Source: Streptomyces sp. SLBN-31 (GTDB taxonomy: Bacteria; Actinomycetota; Actinomycetes; Streptomycetales; Streptomycetaceae). From it: a stretch of DNA of 64,000 bases. Position 1 is the stretch's first letter. Every line of letters begins with the position of its first letter. The stretch spans positions 3,038,001-3,102,000 of the forward strand of contig NZ_VFNC01000001.1 in NCBI RefSeq assembly GCF_006715395.1, written 5' to 3'. A program made the position numbers and the translations under genes. Below are positions 1 to 9,566 of the stretch, in pieces. Under the pieces are notes generated by a model. That model made no database searches, was not told where the DNA came from, and saw nothing but the letters and a program-made list of their open reading frames with translations.

Positions 1-1422
1 AAGGTCGACTGGTGCGGCGGCGACGCCGAAGGACTCGACGCGGCGACGACGTACAAGGCGATCAGCGACGCGGTGGCGAAGGCGTCGGCGGCCACCGGAC
101 GCCCGCTGACCCTCTCCATCTGCAACTGGGGCAAGCAGAACCCCTGGAACTGGGCGCCGGGCCAGGCACCGATGTGGCGCACCAGCACGGACATCATCTA
201 CTACGGCAACTCGCCCTCGATGACGAACCTCCTGTCCAACTTCGACCAGACCCTGCACCCGCTCGCCCAGCACACGGGCTCCTACAACGACCCGGACATG
301 CTGATGGTCGGCATGGACGGCTTCACCGCCGCACAGAACCGCACCCACATGAACCTGTGGGCGATCTCCGGCGCGCCCCTCCTCGCCGGCAACAACCTCG
401 CCACGATGACGTCGGAGACCGCCGCCATCCTCAAGAACCCCGAGGTCATCGCCGTGGACCAGGACCCGCGCGGCCTCCAGGGCGTCAAGGTCGCCGAGGA
501 CACCAGCGGACTGCAGGTCTACGGCAAGGTCCTCGCCGGCACCGGCAACCGCGCCGTCGTCCTGCTCAACCGCACCTCCGCCGCGCAGAACATCACCGTC
601 CGCTGGGCCGACCTGGGCCTGACCGACGCGTCCGCGAAGGTGCGGGACCTGTGGGCGCGGGCGGACGTCGGCACGTACGCCACGGGCTACACCGCCAGTG
701 TCCCGGCGGGCGGCTCGGTGATGCTCGGCGTCACCGGCGGTACGGAGGCGACGAGCAGCACGTACACCGGCACCGCGAGCTTCTCCGGCGTGGTCGCCGG
801 CAGCACCGGCGTGAAGGTCGTCGACATCGCCTACACCAACGACGCGACCACGGCCCGCACCGCCACCCTCAAGGTCGACGGACAGGGCGCGACGACGGTC
901 TCCTTCCCGCCCACCGGCTCCTCGCAGGGCAGTGTTTCCGTCATGGTCGGCCTGTCGAAGGGCTCCTCGAACACCCTCGCCTTCTCCGGCGCACCGACGC
1001 TGTCCGACATCACGGTCCGCCCGCTGCCGGGGGCGAACGGCAACCAGGTCGTCGGCAAGCAGTCCGGCCGCTGCCTCGACATCTACGACAACACGATCGC
1101 CAACGGCACGCAGGCGGAGGTGTGGGACTGCAACGGCGGCCAGAACCAGGCCTGGACGTACACCTCCCGCAAGGAACTCGTCCTCTACGGCGACAAGTGC
1201 CTGGACGCCTACAACCTCGGCACGGCCAACGGCACCAAGGTCGTCATCTGGGACTGCAACGGCCAGAACAACCAGAAGTGGAACGTCAACGGCGACGGCA
1301 CGATCACCAACGTCAACGCCGGGCTGTGCCTGGACGGGTACGACAACGGCACCGCGAACGGCACGTCACTGGTCCTGTGGAACTGCAACGGCGGCGACAA
1401 CCAGAAGTGGACGCTGAACTAG
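1..1422 (+). CDS. GH27 alpha-galactosidase-type secreted glycosidase with ricin lectin tail (5' end missing)
   Basis: The reading frame is open from the first base, so the signal peptide and first half of the barrel lie outside the window. The visible 473 residues begin KVDWCGGD; the Asp of this GH27/clan-D motif (visible residue 3) is the family nucleophile. The sequence continues with CNWG, NPWNWAP and NDPDML (about residues 96-101), which carries the family acid/base Asp. A beta-sandwich segment follows (about 160-345). A C-terminal ricin-type trefoil (about 346-473) has three repeats ending QAW, QKW and QKW. The family removes terminal alpha-galactose (or beta-arabinopyranose) residues; the lectin should anchor the enzyme to polysaccharide outside the cell. 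The exact substrate cannot be read from this part. It ends 6 bp before a convergent gene. Confidence 0.9.
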   Translation, partial: KVDWCGGDAEGLDAATTYKAISDAVAKASAATGRPLTLSICNWGKQNPWNWAPGQAPMWRTSTDIIYYGNSPSMTNLLSNFDQTLHPLAQHTGSYNDPDMLMVGMDGFTAAQNRTHMNLWAISGAPLLAGNNLATMTSETAAILKNPEVIAVDQDPRGLQGVKVAEDTSGLQVYGKVLAGTGNRAVVLLNRTSAAQNITVRWADLGLTDASAKVRDLWARADVGTYATGYTASVPAGGSVMLGVTGGTEATSSTYTGTASFSGVVAGSTGVKVVDIAYTNDATTARTATLKVDGQGATTVSFPPTGSSQGSVSVMVGLSKGSSNTLAFSGAPTLSDITVRPLPGANGNQVVGKQSGRCLDIYDNTIANGTQAEVWDCNGGQNQAWTYTSRKELVLYGDKCLDAYNLGTANGTKVVIWDCNGQNNQKWNVNGDGTITNVNAGLCLDGYDNGTANGTSLVLWNCNGGDNQKWTLN

Positions 1423-1428
1423 GGCCGG

Positions 1429-1764
1429 CTACACGAGCGGCGCCACCAGCGCGGTGACGGCCATGGCCGCGGCGCACGCCAGTAGCCAGCCGGCCAGCAG
1501 GCGGCGCCGCAGACCGCGGTAGGCCTCCTCGTACTCGCCCCGCACCTCCCGGGCGCGCTCGGCCGTGTGCTCCCACGAGGCACGGGCGAGTTCGAGGTAC
1601 TCCGCCTCGAAACGCCGCTCGACCTCCTCCCGCTGGGCCCGGGTCAGCCAGTCCAAGGGGGCGCTGAAGCGCGCGGCGGCCGCGCGGCCGTCCCGGTGGA
1701 CGGCGGCGATCAGCAGGTGCCCCTCGGTCTCGTTGACCAGGACCCGCGCGTCCTCACCGCTCAT
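1429..1764 (-). CDS. small single-span membrane protein next to ctaD
   Basis: This is a 111-residue protein of unrecognised family. The first 85 residues are charged and helical (rich in R, E and A, coiled-coil-like at about 40-85). They are followed by one hydrophobic segment (about 89-110) that runs to the C-terminus, so it looks like a C-tail-anchored protein facing the cytoplasm. Its ATG overlaps the TGA of the upstream ctaD gene by the ATGA arrangement, which indicates translational coupling. A role in assembly or stability of the solitary oxidase subunit is possible but inferred only from this coupling. Confidence 0.7.
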   Translation of the reverse strand: MSGEDARVLVNETEGHLLIAAVHRDGRAAAARFSAPLDWLTRAQREEVERRFEAEYLELARASWEHTAERAREVRGEYEEAYRGLRRRLLAGWLLACAAAMAVTALVAPLV

Positions 1765-3377
1765 GACGTCGTCAACTCCTTCTCCACCGAGGTGACCTGG
1801 CCGTGGTGCAGGTCGAAGGCCGGGGACTCGCTGCGGATGCGGGGGAGTTGAACGAAGTTGTGGCGCGGGGGCGGGCAGGAGGTGGCCCACTCCAGCGAAC
1901 GGCCGTAGCCCCACGGGTCGTCCACCTCGACCCTCTCGCCGTACTTCGCGGTCTTCCAGACGTTGTAGAAGAAGGGCAGGAACGACATGCCCAGCAGGAA
2001 CGAGAAGACCGACGACACCGTGTTCAGCGTGCTGAATCCCTCGACCGCGAGATAGTCGGGAATACGGCGCTGCATGCCCTCGACGCCCAGCCAGTGCTGC
2101 ACCAGGAACGTGCCGTGGAACCCGGTGAACAGCGTCCAGAACGTGATTTTGCCGAGCCGTTCGTCGAGCATCTTGCCCGTGAACTTCGGCCACCAGAAAT
2201 GGAATCCCGCGAACATGGCGAAGACGACGGTGCCGAAGACGACGTAGTGGAAGTGGGCGACCACGAAATAGCTGTCCGAGATGTGGAAGTCGATCGGCGG
2301 AGAAGCGAGCATCACGCCGGTCAGTCCGCCGAAGGTGAAGGTGATGAGGAAGCCGGTCGCCCACAGCATCGGGGTCTCGAAACTCAGCGACCCCTTCCAC
2401 ATCGTGCCGATCCAGTTGAAGAACTTCACACCGGTCGGAACCGCGATGAGGAACGTCATGAAGGAGAAGAACGGCAGCAGCACACCGCCGGTGACGTACA
2501 TGTGGTGCGCCCACACCGTCACGGACAGACCCGCGATCGCGATGGTCGCGCCGATCAGGCCCATGTAGCCGAACATCGGCTTGCGGGAGAAGACCGGGAT
2601 GACCTCGGAGATGATGCCGAAGAACGGCAGCGCGATGATGTACACCTCTGGATGGCCGAAGAACCAGAAGAGGTGCTGCCAGAGCAATGCTCCGCCGTTG
2701 GCCGAGTCGAAGACGTGTGCCCCGAATTTCCGATCCGCCTCCAGCGCGAACAGCGCGGCGGCAAGGACGGGGAAGGCGAGCAGGACCAGCACCGCGGTCA
2801 GCAGCACGTTCCACACGAAGATCGGCATACGGAACATCGTCATGCCCGGCGCGCGCATGCAGATGATCGTGGTGATGAAGTTGACCGCGCCGAGGATGGT
2901 GCCGAAGCCGGAGAAGGCCAGACCCATGATCCACATGTCGGCGCCGACACCCGGGGAGCGGACCGCGTCCGACAGCGGGGAGTAGGCGAACCAGCCGAAG
3001 TCGGCCGCGCCCTGCGGGGTCAGGAAGCCGCCCACCGCGATCGTCGAGCCGAACAGGTACAGCCAGTAGGCGAACATGTTCAGCCGGGGGAAGGCCACGT
3101 CCGGGGCGCCGATCTGCAGCGGCATGATCCAGTTCGTGAAACCGGCGAACAGCGGCGTCGCGAACATCAGCAGCATGATCGTGCCGTGCATCGTGAACGC
3201 CTGGTTGAACTGCTCGTTCGTCATGATCTGCAGACCGGGACGGGCGAGCTCGGCGCGCATCAGCAGCGCCATCACACCGCCGATCAGGAAGAACGCGAAC
3301 GACGTGACCAGGTACAGCGTGCCGATCGTCTTGTGGTCAGTGGTCGTCAGCCACTTGATGCTCTTGAGGTTGCTCAC
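1761..3377 (-). CDS. ctaD: cytochrome c oxidase subunit I (solitary copy)
   Basis: A 538-residue aa3-type heme-copper oxidase subunit I with about 12 membrane spans. The key ligands are present: MHGTIM supplies a low-spin heme histidine, GHPEVY carries a CuB histidine and the cross-linked Tyr, HHMYVTG supplies two further CuB ligands, and HFHYV supplies the high-spin and low-spin heme ligands. The start is a GTG (VSNLKS) in the position usual for Streptomyces ctaD. Here the gene is not beside ctaC, ctaE or qcr genes. It is instead paired with a small membrane protein downstream and transcribed away from an ECF sigma gene 105 bp upstream. It is therefore probably a second, accessory copy that must borrow subunits II and III from the main locus. 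Confidence 0.93.
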   Translation of the reverse strand: MSNLKSIKWLTTTDHKTIGTLYLVTSFAFFLIGGVMALLMRAELARPGLQIMTNEQFNQAFTMHGTIMLLMFATPLFAGFTNWIMPLQIGAPDVAFPRLNMFAYWLYLFGSTIAVGGFLTPQGAADFGWFAYSPLSDAVRSPGVGADMWIMGLAFSGFGTILGAVNFITTIICMRAPGMTMFRMPIFVWNVLLTAVLVLLAFPVLAAALFALEADRKFGAHVFDSANGGALLWQHLFWFFGHPEVYIIALPFFGIISEVIPVFSRKPMFGYMGLIGATIAIAGLSVTVWAHHMYVTGGVLLPFFSFMTFLIAVPTGVKFFNWIGTMWKGSLSFETPMLWATGFLITFTFGGLTGVMLASPPIDFHISDSYFVVAHFHYVVFGTVVFAMFAGFHFWWPKFTGKMLDERLGKITFWTLFTGFHGTFLVQHWLGVEGMQRRIPDYLAVEGFSTLNTVSSVFSFLLGMSFLPFFYNVWKTAKYGERVEVDDPWGYGRSLEWATSCPPPRHNFVQLPRIRSESPAFDLHHGQVTSVEKELTTS

Positions 3378-3482
3378 GCCCCGCCTGTGTCCGCGCCGGG
3401 CCGGACGGTCACACTCCTCGGACGCGACGAGAATCACGGAAAAGGGTGTGACGATCCCGAAGGTGCCGGACACGAACCGAAC

Positions 3483-4031
3483 ATGAGCAACGACGAGATC
3501 TTCGCCGCTGCCTATCGCGAGCACTACTGGGCGGTCAGCCGTTACGTCGCGCGCCGACTGAGCGGGCGGGCCGGCGAGGTGGAGGAAGTGGTGGCGGAGG
3601 TGTTCACGGTGGCCTGGCGGCGCCGCGCCGACCTGCCGGTGTCCCCGCTGCCGTGGCTGTACGGCGTGGCGCGCAACTGTCTGGCCAACGCGGTGCGCGG
3701 GTACGGGCGGCGGCGCCGGCTGCTGGACCGGATCGGCAACGACGAGACCGCGCACGGTCGGCAGATCGTGGACAGCCCCGACACGGAGGCGCCCGGCGCC
3801 TGGGTGCACGACGCGCTGGGCCGGCTCTCCGAGGCCGACCAGGAGGTGCTGCGCCTGACGGCATGGGAGGAACTGGGTGTCGACGATCTCGCCGTCGCTC
3901 TCGGCTGCGGCACGCGGGCGGCGGCGATGCGGCTGCACCGCGCCCGGCATCGGCTGAGAGCCGAGATCGACCGTATGCGCCCCGCACTCGCCGACGGAGG
4001 GACCGCCCCGAAGGAGCACCACCATGGCTGA
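3483..4031 (+). CDS. ECF-type RNA polymerase sigma factor
   Basis: A 182-residue sigma-70 family protein. Region 2 lies at about residues 5-75 ([17 protein letters not shown] through PWLYGVARN) and region 4 at about 115-170 ([17 protein letters not shown], then a helix-turn-helix around [22 protein letters not shown]). It starts at ATG 3483, divergent from ctaD. The stop codon overlaps the start of the next gene by 8 bp, and that gene encodes a membrane protein of the type that accompanies such sigma factors, so the pair should act as sigma and anti-sigma. The C-terminal tail ends in HHH. The regulon is unknown; ctaD, divergent and close, is a candidate target. Confidence 0.9.
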   Translation: MSNDEIFAAAYREHYWAVSRYVARRLSGRAGEVEEVVAEVFTVAWRRRADLPVSPLPWLYGVARNCLANAVRGYGRRRRLLDRIGNDETAHGRQIVDSPDTEAPGAWVHDALGRLSEADQEVLRLTAWEELGVDDLAVALGCGTRAAAMRLHRARHRLRAEIDRMRPALADGGTAPKEHHHG

Positions 4032-5412
4032 CGAACTCGACCTCCTGCGCCAGGCGAACCCGGTCCCGGCAGCCGGCCCCCCACTCGGCGACGGCCCCCT
4101 CGAACACCAAGCGGAACGACGACTGACGGAACTGCTGGCCGAGGGGCGCGGCGAGGGCGGGCGGCAGGCGCGTCCTCCCGTGCGGGGCCGACGGGGCAGG
4201 TGCGCCACGGGCACGGTGGCCGACGGCGAACGCCGCAGCGAAGGCGGGCGGCGGACGCGTCTTCCCGTCCGGGACCGTCTGGGGCAGCTAGCCCGGGTTC
4301 CTGTCGCCGTCGTGGAACGCCGGTGGTGGGCGCGAGTTGCCGTCCCGGGCCGTCGGGGGCAGCTCGGACGCGGGCCTGTTGGCATCGGGGAAGGCCGGTG
4401 GTGGGCGCGAGTTGCCGTCCGGGACCGTCGGGGGCGGCTCGGCCGGGGGCCTGTTGCCGTTGGGGAAGGCCGGTGGTGGGCGCGAGTTGCCGTACCGGGC
4501 TCTCGGGGGCACCTCGGCCGTGGGCCTGTCGCCGTCGGGGAACGCCGACCGTCGGCGCTCATTGCCGTCCCGGGACGGTCGGCCAGGCTCGCCTGGGGGC
4601 TCGTGGCCGTCCTGGTCGTGGCCTGTGTGACGCTCGCCCTTGTCCTCACCGGGCCCGGTGCGCCGCCCGCCGTCGCCGCGCCCCGGCCGCTCGTCGTGCA
4701 GGCCGACTCCACGCCCGTACCTCTGGCGGTGCTGGCCGACCGGGCACAGGGGGCGGCCGGCGACGGGGCGCCGAGTCTGCGCAAGGGCACCCACGTGCAG
4801 TCGTGGAGCATGGGGATGAGCGAGGACGCGCCCCCGATCACCCTGCCCGAGGAACGCGTCGTGCGCTGGCGGGCGGACGGCAGCCACACCGAGCTCGTCG
4901 TCGCGACCGACCCGCGCCACCCGGGCCGGCCCGTCCTCACCGACGCGGGCGGCGCCCCACGCCCGGTGGCGGACGGCCATGTGATCACCCGGCAGACCTA
5001 CCCGCCGAGCTGGAGCGACGCCCCGCCCGAGTCGCCCCCGCCGCACGACGCCGCCCGGCTGCGCGCCTACCTGCGGGAGGCGGCGCACCTGCGTGCCGCA
5101 CCCTCCACACCCGAACTCCTCGACGCCGTGGAGCTGTTGCTCGATCACTGGACCCTCGGCGCCCGCGAGAGCGCGGCACTCGCCCGGCTGCTGGCGGACA
5201 CCGAGGGACTGCGCCCGGCCGGGCAGGTGACCGACCGGCTCGGGCGGCGGGGCCAGGCGTACGTGTACGAGGGCCACGGTCTGCGCCGGATGCTGGTCAT
5301 GGACCCGGTCACCGGCGCCGTACTCGGCCTGGAGAGCGTGTTCGCCCGGGCCGAGCCCGCGTACGGGGTCAAGGCCGGTGACGTGATGTCGTACAGCGCC
5401 TGGATGCGCTGA
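4024..5412 (+). CDS. CU044_5270-like membrane protein, probable anti-sigma partner, with expanded 25-residue repeats
   Basis: A 462-residue protein overlapping the ECF sigma gene by 8 bp. The N-terminus ([15 protein letters not shown]) resembles the cytoplasmic start of CU044_5270-type proteins that sit beside ECF sigma genes. One membrane span lies at about 196-216 ([16 protein letters not shown]). The rest, about 217-462, should be outside the cell and is rich in Pro and Asp. Between the N-terminus and the span, about residues 50-198, lies a run of basic, Trp-containing 25-residue repeats built on R-W-W-A-R-V-A-V and [10 protein letters not shown]. Family members normally have only a short linker there, so this is an expansion. 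The function as sigma regulator is inferred from the coupling; a zinc HxxxCxxC anti-sigma motif is not present. Confidence 0.75.
   Translation: MADELDLLRQANPVPAAGPPLGDGPLEHQAERRLTELLAEGRGEGGRQARPPVRGRRGRCATGTVADGERRSEGGRRTRLPVRDRLGQLARVPVAVVERRWWARVAVPGRRGQLGRGPVGIGEGRWWARVAVRDRRGRLGRGPVAVGEGRWWARVAVPGSRGHLGRGPVAVGERRPSALIAVPGRSARLAWGLVAVLVVACVTLALVLTGPGAPPAVAAPRPLVVQADSTPVPLAVLADRAQGAAGDGAPSLRKGTHVQSWSMGMSEDAPPITLPEERVVRWRADGSHTELVVATDPRHPGRPVLTDAGGAPRPVADGHVITRQTYPPSWSDAPPESPPPHDAARLRAYLREAAHLRAAPSTPELLDAVELLLDHWTLGARESAALARLLADTEGLRPAGQVTDRLGRRGQAYVYEGHGLRRMLVMDPVTGAVLGLESVFARAEPAYGVKAGDVMSYSAWMR
4246..4620 (+). repeat. 75-bp in-frame tandem repeat (5 copies)
   Basis: Five consecutive 75-bp units start at 4246, 4321, 4396, 4471 and 4546. 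The middle three are nearly identical and begin with CGGTGGTGGGCGCGAGTTGC; the outer two are degenerate. A further diverged copy of the beginning of a unit lies 87 bp upstream, near 4156. Because 75 is divisible by three, copy number can change without breaking the frame, adding or removing 25 residues each time. The last unit runs into the sequence that encodes the membrane span. Confidence 0.9.
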
Positions 5413-5650
5413 TCACACCCCGAGCTGCCGGGCGGCGGCGTCGACGGTCTGCTCCGGCAGCGTGGCGATCGTCATCGGGCCGACGCCGCCCGGCACCGGC
5501 GTGATGAGCGAGGCGCGCTCGGCCGCGGAGTCGAAGTCGACGTCGCCGACGTCGCCCGCGCGGCGCCGGTGCGCCCGGCGAGGTCGGCGGCGCGCTCGGC
5601 GGTGTCCTCGACGATGCGACGGGCGAGCGCCGTGCCGTCGCCGGCCCGGA
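5413..5650 (-). pseudogene. folD: folD remnant (internally deleted methylenetetrahydrofolate dehydrogenase/cyclohydrolase)
   Basis: Two pieces of FolD are fused on the minus strand. The C-terminal piece (5413 to about 5560) reads VGDVDF then [12 protein letters not shown] and [18 protein letters not shown] before a TGA, which is the family's closing motif. The piece upstream of it (about 5560-5645) reads [19 protein letters not shown], the N-terminal helix of FolD, in a different frame. Roughly 200 central residues, including the substrate and NADP sites, are missing, and no start codon is visible. The remnant cannot encode an active enzyme. Confidence 0.8.
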
Positions 5651-5706
5651 CCCGCCGGGGGCCGGGGTCGCCCGCGGCGGGCCCCGGCCCCTCGCCGTCT
5701 CTCCTC

Positions 5707-6072
5707 CTACTCGTCCCAGGCCTGGATCAGGATCTCCTCGGCGATCTTCCCGTCACGCAGCGTGATCATCGACTCGGTGAGGACCCGGGTGCCGTCCGAG
5801 TACCGGCAGGACTGGCTGTACGCGGCGTGGTCGCCCTGGATGATGCACTGGTCGACCTTGTGCGTCATGTCCCGGCTGTAGATGTCCTGGAACAGCGCGC
5901 CGATCTCGTCGCGCCCGCGCAGGACCCTGGGTTGGCTCGGCTGACTGTTGCGGTCCACGATGCGCACTTGCGCGTCGTCCGCGTAGAGCGACAGAAGATC
6001 CGCCGCCGTGTGTCCTTCGACCCCCTTGCGCAGTGTCTCGGCGTTGAAGGTGGAGCTTGCCGCGGTGCCCAT
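5707..6072 (-). CDS. SnoaL-like / NTF2-fold small protein
   Basis: A 121-residue protein with the size and pattern of the NTF2-like superfamily: an N-terminal helix with LLSLYADDAQVRIVD, then alternating strands ending ITLRDGKIAEEILIQAWDE. Such proteins act as isomerases, cyclases or ligand-binding domains, or have no known activity. The start at 6072 is supported by GGAGG a few bases upstream. It is monocistronic, between the folD remnant and a divergent small secreted protein. The substrate cannot be inferred. Confidence 0.75.
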   Translation of the reverse strand: MGTAASSTFNAETLRKGVEGHTAADLLSLYADDAQVRIVDRNSQPSQPRVLRGRDEIGALFQDIYSRDMTHKVDQCIIQGDHAAYSQSCRYSDGTRVLTESMITLRDGKIAEEILIQAWDE

Positions 6073-6243
6073 GGTGACCTCCTCCGAGGGCCGCGACCCT
6101 GTGCGGAGCGGGCCGCGCAGCCCCTCACCTTCGAGCCTCCTCCGCCCCGGCAGGCTCGGCAAGCGCAGCGCTCCGATGCGCCTGACGGGTGAGCGGGGCG
6201 GTCCGCCCGTGTCCGGCGGGCGTCCGCGGCCGTTGCCCAGAGC

Positions 6244-6528
6244 ATGATCTCAACACGACGTATCGTCGCCGCCGTTGGTCTCGCCGCGGGCATCACGGGC
6301 CTCGCCGCGCCGATGGCGAGCGCGGCCCCCGCGGCCGCGCAGAACGCGGGCCGGATCAGCCCGATGGCCACGCTCGACTCGCTCGCGGTGAGTGACGTGT
6401 CCCAGGAGCACGTGGGCGAGATGCCCAGGCCGTCCGCCCAGCTGCAGCGGCTGAACGACCTCAACCAGCTGCACCAGGTCACCGACCTGGCGGCCCCCCT
6501 GCTCCCGCTCCTCGGGGCCGTCCACTGA
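6244..6528 (+). CDS. small secreted protein
   Basis: A 94-residue protein with a typical Sec signal peptide (MISTRRIVAAVGLAAGITGL, with cleavage expected after the ASA-AP region at about residue 28). The mature part is short and helical, including RLNDLNQLHQVTDLAAPLLP near the C-terminus. It is of unknown function; short secreted proteins with this tail are common in Streptomyces. It is followed 16 bp downstream by a strong hairpin terminator, so it is a single-gene unit. Confidence 0.7.
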   Translation: MISTRRIVAAVGLAAGITGLAAPMASAAPAAAQNAGRISPMATLDSLAVSDVSQEHVGEMPRPSAQLQRLNDLNQLHQVTDLAAPLLPLLGAVH

Positions 6529-6544
6529 GCCGCTCCACGACCGA

Positions 6545-6567
6545 GGGCCGCCCGATCCGGGCGGCCC
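6545..6567 (+). terminator. hairpin terminator after the small secreted protein
   Basis: A perfect 10-bp inverted repeat, GGGCCGCCCG and CGGGCGGCCC, is separated by 3 nt (ATC) and followed by a T-containing stretch (GCTGTTTG). It lies between the plus-strand secreted protein and the convergent ABC exporter and could serve both. Confidence 0.75.
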
Positions 6568-6589
6568 CGCTGTTTGTGGGGGCGTGCGC

Positions 6590-8344
6590 TCACCCCGCCG
6601 TCGCCAGGAACTGCGTGGCGGCGAGCTCCGCGTAGAGGGGGTCCGCGGCGACGAGTTCGCGATGGGTGCCCACGGCACGTACCCGGCCCGCGTCCATGAC
6701 GACGATCCGGTCGGCCATCGTCACCGTCGACAGCCGGTGGGCGACGACCAGCACCGTCGTCGTACGGGCGACGTCCGCGACGGTGTCGCGCAGCGCCGCC
6801 TCGTTGACCGCGTCCAGCTGCGAGGTGGCCTCGTCGAGCAGCAGCAGCCGGGGGCGGCGCAGCAGGGCGCGGGCGATGGCGACCCGCTGGCGCTCACCGC
6901 CGGAGAGCTTGGTGCCGCGGTGCCCCACCAGCGTCTCCAACCCCTGCGGAAGGCGCGCGACCAGCCCGTCGAGGCGGGTCGTCTTCACCACGCGGGCCAG
7001 CGCGTCGTCGTCCGCGTCCGGGTTGCCCAGCAGCAGGTTGTCCCGCAGCGAACCGGACAGGACCGGCGCGTCCTGCTCCACATAGCCGATCGCCGACCGC
7101 AGCCGCGGCAGCTCCCACTCGGCGAGCGGAACACCGTCCAGGATGATCGTCCCCGACTCCGGATCGTAGAACCGCTCGATGAGCGAGAAGACCGTCGTCT
7201 TGCCCGCGCCGGACGGGCCGACGAACGCCGTCATGCCGCGCGAGGGCACGGCGAACGACACTCCGTGATGCACGTACGGCAGATCGTCGGCGTAGCGGAA
7301 GCGGACGTCGTCGAAGGCGAGGGCGGCCGGCTCCGCGCCGGGCGTCGGCAACGGGGCGGGCCGGGCCGCGGGTTCGGAGGGCAGGCTCAGCGCCTCCTGG
7401 ATGCGGGCCAGCGCGGCGGCGCCCGTCTGGTACTGCGTGATCGCGCCGACCACCTGCTGGATCGGGGACATCAGATAGAAGACGTACAGCAGGAACGCCA
7501 CCAGCGTGCCCACCTCGATCGCCCCGGTCGCGACCCGCGCCCCGCCCACCGCCATGACGGTGATGAAGGCGATCTGCATCGCGAGACCAGCCGTGTTGCC
7601 CGCGGCCGCCGACCACTTGGCGGCGCTCACGCTCTGCCGCCACGACTCCTCGGCGGCCTCGTGCAGCGTCCGTTCCTCGCGGTGCTCGGCCCCGGAGGCC
7701 TTCACCGTGCGCAGCGCGCCGAGGATGCGCTCCAGCGAGGCCCCCATCACCCCGACCGCTTCCTGCGCCCGCCGGCTGGCCCGGTTGATACGGGGCACGA
7801 TCACCCCGAGGACCGTGCCCGCGCCCGCGATCACGGCCAGCGTGACCCCGAGCAGCACGGGATCGACGAGCCCCATCATCACCACGGTCGCGACGAGCGT
7901 CAGCCCGCCCGTGCCCAGGCCGACCAGGGAGTCGGTGGTCACCTCGCGCAGCAGGGTGGTGTCCGAGGTGACGCGTGCCATCAGGTCGCCCGGCTCGCTG
8001 CGGTCCACGGCCGTGATCCGCAGCCGCAGCAGATACGACGAGAGCGCGCGCCGCGCGCCGAGCACCACCGACTCCGCGGTGCGTCGCAGCACGTACGAAC
8101 CGAGCCCGCCCAGCGCCGCGTTGGCGATGACGAGCGCGGACATGGCGAGCAACGCGCCGGTGATGGCCCGGTCGTGGGACAGGTCGTCGATGAGTCCCTT
8201 CGCCACCAGCGGCAGCAGCAGCCCGGTGGCTCCCGTGAGCAGCGAGAGCAACGCGCCCGTCAGCAGGGCCCACCGATGAGGCCGGACGTAACCGATGAGC
8301 AGCCGCCAGGCGGCCGGTCGGGTCTCGGTGGCTGCGATGCTCAC
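6590..8344 (-). CDS. ABC exporter, fused membrane and ATPase domains
   Basis: A 584-residue half-transporter. The first about 320 residues form a six-span exporter membrane domain. The C-terminal ATPase has Walker [10 protein letters not shown] (about 380), a Q-loop (GYVEQDAPV), the signature [15 protein letters not shown], Walker [10 protein letters not shown], and a switch histidine (VVAHRLST). It should work as a homodimer that expels a lipid, peptide or drug; the sequence gives no substrate. It is transcribed alone, divergent from the mycothiol-linked dehydrogenase with 136 bp between the starts. The final residues end at the convergent terminator of the small secreted gene. Confidence 0.88.
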   Translation of the reverse strand: MSIAATETRPAAWRLLIGYVRPHRWALLTGALLSLLTGATGLLLPLVAKGLIDDLSHDRAITGALLAMSALVIANAALGGLGSYVLRRTAESVVLGARRALSSYLLRLRITAVDRSEPGDLMARVTSDTTLLREVTTDSLVGLGTGGLTLVATVVMMGLVDPVLLGVTLAVIAGAGTVLGVIVPRINRASRRAQEAVGVMGASLERILGALRTVKASGAEHREERTLHEAAEESWRQSVSAAKWSAAAGNTAGLAMQIAFITVMAVGGARVATGAIEVGTLVAFLLYVFYLMSPIQQVVGAITQYQTGAAALARIQEALSLPSEPAARPAPLPTPGAEPAALAFDDVRFRYADDLPYVHHGVSFAVPSRGMTAFVGPSGAGKTTVFSLIERFYDPESGTIILDGVPLAEWELPRLRSAIGYVEQDAPVLSGSLRDNLLLGNPDADDDALARVVKTTRLDGLVARLPQGLETLVGHRGTKLSGGERQRVAIARALLRRPRLLLLDEATSQLDAVNEAALRDTVADVARTTTVLVVAHRLSTVTMADRIVVMDAGRVRAVGTHRELVAADPLYAELAATQFLATAG

Positions 8345-8480
8345 GGCGCTCCTCGCGGGAAGTGGTGAGCACTCAGGCTACGTCGGCTCCTCCGCCGGGC
8401 GCGGGGCGCCGCCGCCGTTACCGATCAGTCACGTCTAGGGTCGGGAACACGGACACCGGCATACGGAAGGGTTCAGCACC

Positions 8481-9566
8481 ATGGCGCAGCAAGTGCGGGG
8501 CGTGATCGCACCGGGCAAGGACGAGCCGGTGCGGGTGGAGACGATCGTCGTGCCCGATCCCGGCCCCGGCGAGGCGGTCGTCCAGGTGCAGGCGTGCGGG
8601 GTGTGCCACACCGACCTGCACTACCGCGAGGGCGGCATCAGCGACGACTTTCCCTTCCTGCTGGGGCATGAGGCGGCAGGTGTGGTGGAGTCGGTGGGGG
8701 AGGGCGTCACCGATGTGGCGCCGGGTGACTTCGTGATCCTCAACTGGCGTGCTGTGTGCGGTCAGTGCCGGGCCTGTCTGCGTGGGCGCCCCTGGTACTG
8801 CTTCAACACCCACAACGCCCGGCAGAAGATGACGCTGACCGACGGCACCGAGCTGTCCCCGGCGCTCGGGATCGGGGCGTTCGCGGAGAAGACGCTGGTC
8901 GCCGCCGGGCAGTGCACCAAGGTCGACCCGTCGGTCTCCGCACAGGTGGCGGGTCTGCTGGGCTGTGGCGTGATGGCGGGCATCGGGGCCGCCATCAACA
9001 CCGGAGGCGTGGGGCGGGGCGACTCGGTCGCGGTGATCGGCTGCGGTGGTGTGGGCGACGCGGCGATCGTCGGTTCCCGGCTGGCGGGCGCGGCGAAGAT
9101 CGTCGCCGTGGACATCGACGACCGGAAGCTGGAGACCGCGAAGAGGCTGGGCGCCACCCACACGGTCAACTCCAGGGAGAACGACGCCGTCGAGGCGATC
9201 CGTGAGCTGACCGGCGGCTTCGGCGCCGACGTCGTCATCGAGGCGGTCGGCCGCCCGGAGACGTACAAGCAGGCCTTCTACGCCCGTGACCTCGCCGGCA
9301 CGGTCGTGCTGGTGGGCGTGCCCACCCCGGAGATGAAGCTGGAGCTGCCGCTCCTCGATGTCTTCGGCCGGGGCGGGTCGCTGAAGTCCTCCTGGTACGG
9401 CGACTGCCTGCCCTCCCGCGACTTCCCCATGCTCATCGACCTGCACCTGCAAGGGCGGCTGCCGCTGGACGAGTTCGTGACGGAGACGATCCGACTTGAC
9501 GAGGTGGAGAAGGCGTTCGAGCGCATGCACCACGGCGACGTCCTGCGCTCGGTGGTGGTGCTGTGA
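8481..9566 (+). CDS. mscR: S-(hydroxymethyl)mycothiol dehydrogenase
   Basis: A 361-residue zinc-dependent medium-chain dehydrogenase of the mycothiol-dependent formaldehyde dehydrogenase group. The catalytic zinc site is seen in CGVCHTD (Cys about 42) and [15 protein letters not shown]. The structural zinc site is the four-cysteine loop [15 protein letters not shown]. The NAD-binding Rossmann motif is [11 protein letters not shown], with an acidic residue in AVDIDD. The family oxidises the adduct of formaldehyde with mycothiol and can also reduce S-nitrosomycothiol. It overlaps the next gene by the TGATG arrangement; that gene is an MBL-fold hydrolase suited to cleave the thioester product, so the two form a formaldehyde-detoxification operon. 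Confidence 0.93.
   Translation: MAQQVRGVIAPGKDEPVRVETIVVPDPGPGEAVVQVQACGVCHTDLHYREGGISDDFPFLLGHEAAGVVESVGEGVTDVAPGDFVILNWRAVCGQCRACLRGRPWYCFNTHNARQKMTLTDGTELSPALGIGAFAEKTLVAAGQCTKVDPSVSAQVAGLLGCGVMAGIGAAINTGGVGRGDSVAVIGCGGVGDAAIVGSRLAGAAKIVAVDIDDRKLETAKRLGATHTVNSRENDAVEAIRELTGGFGADVVIEAVGRPETYKQAFYARDLAGTVVLVGVPTPEMKLELPLLDVFGRGGSLKSSWYGDCLPSRDFPMLIDLHLQGRLPLDEFVTETIRLDEVEKAFERMHHGDVLRSVVVL

Noticed and set aside
1803..3482. Long plus-strand open frame leading into the ECF sigma gene
   Set aside because: It is the antisense of ctaD; only the part from ATG 3483 matches a sigma factor.
3378..4988. Long upstream extension of the ctaD frame
   Set aside because: It crosses the sigma and anti-sigma genes in antisense and has low-complexity R/S/P sequence; the ctaD homology begins at GTG 3377.
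4288..5277. Minus-strand open frame with Pro-rich [10 protein letters not shown] repeats
   Set aside because: It is the reverse strand of the 75-bp repeat in the anti-sigma-like gene; no start site or independent support.
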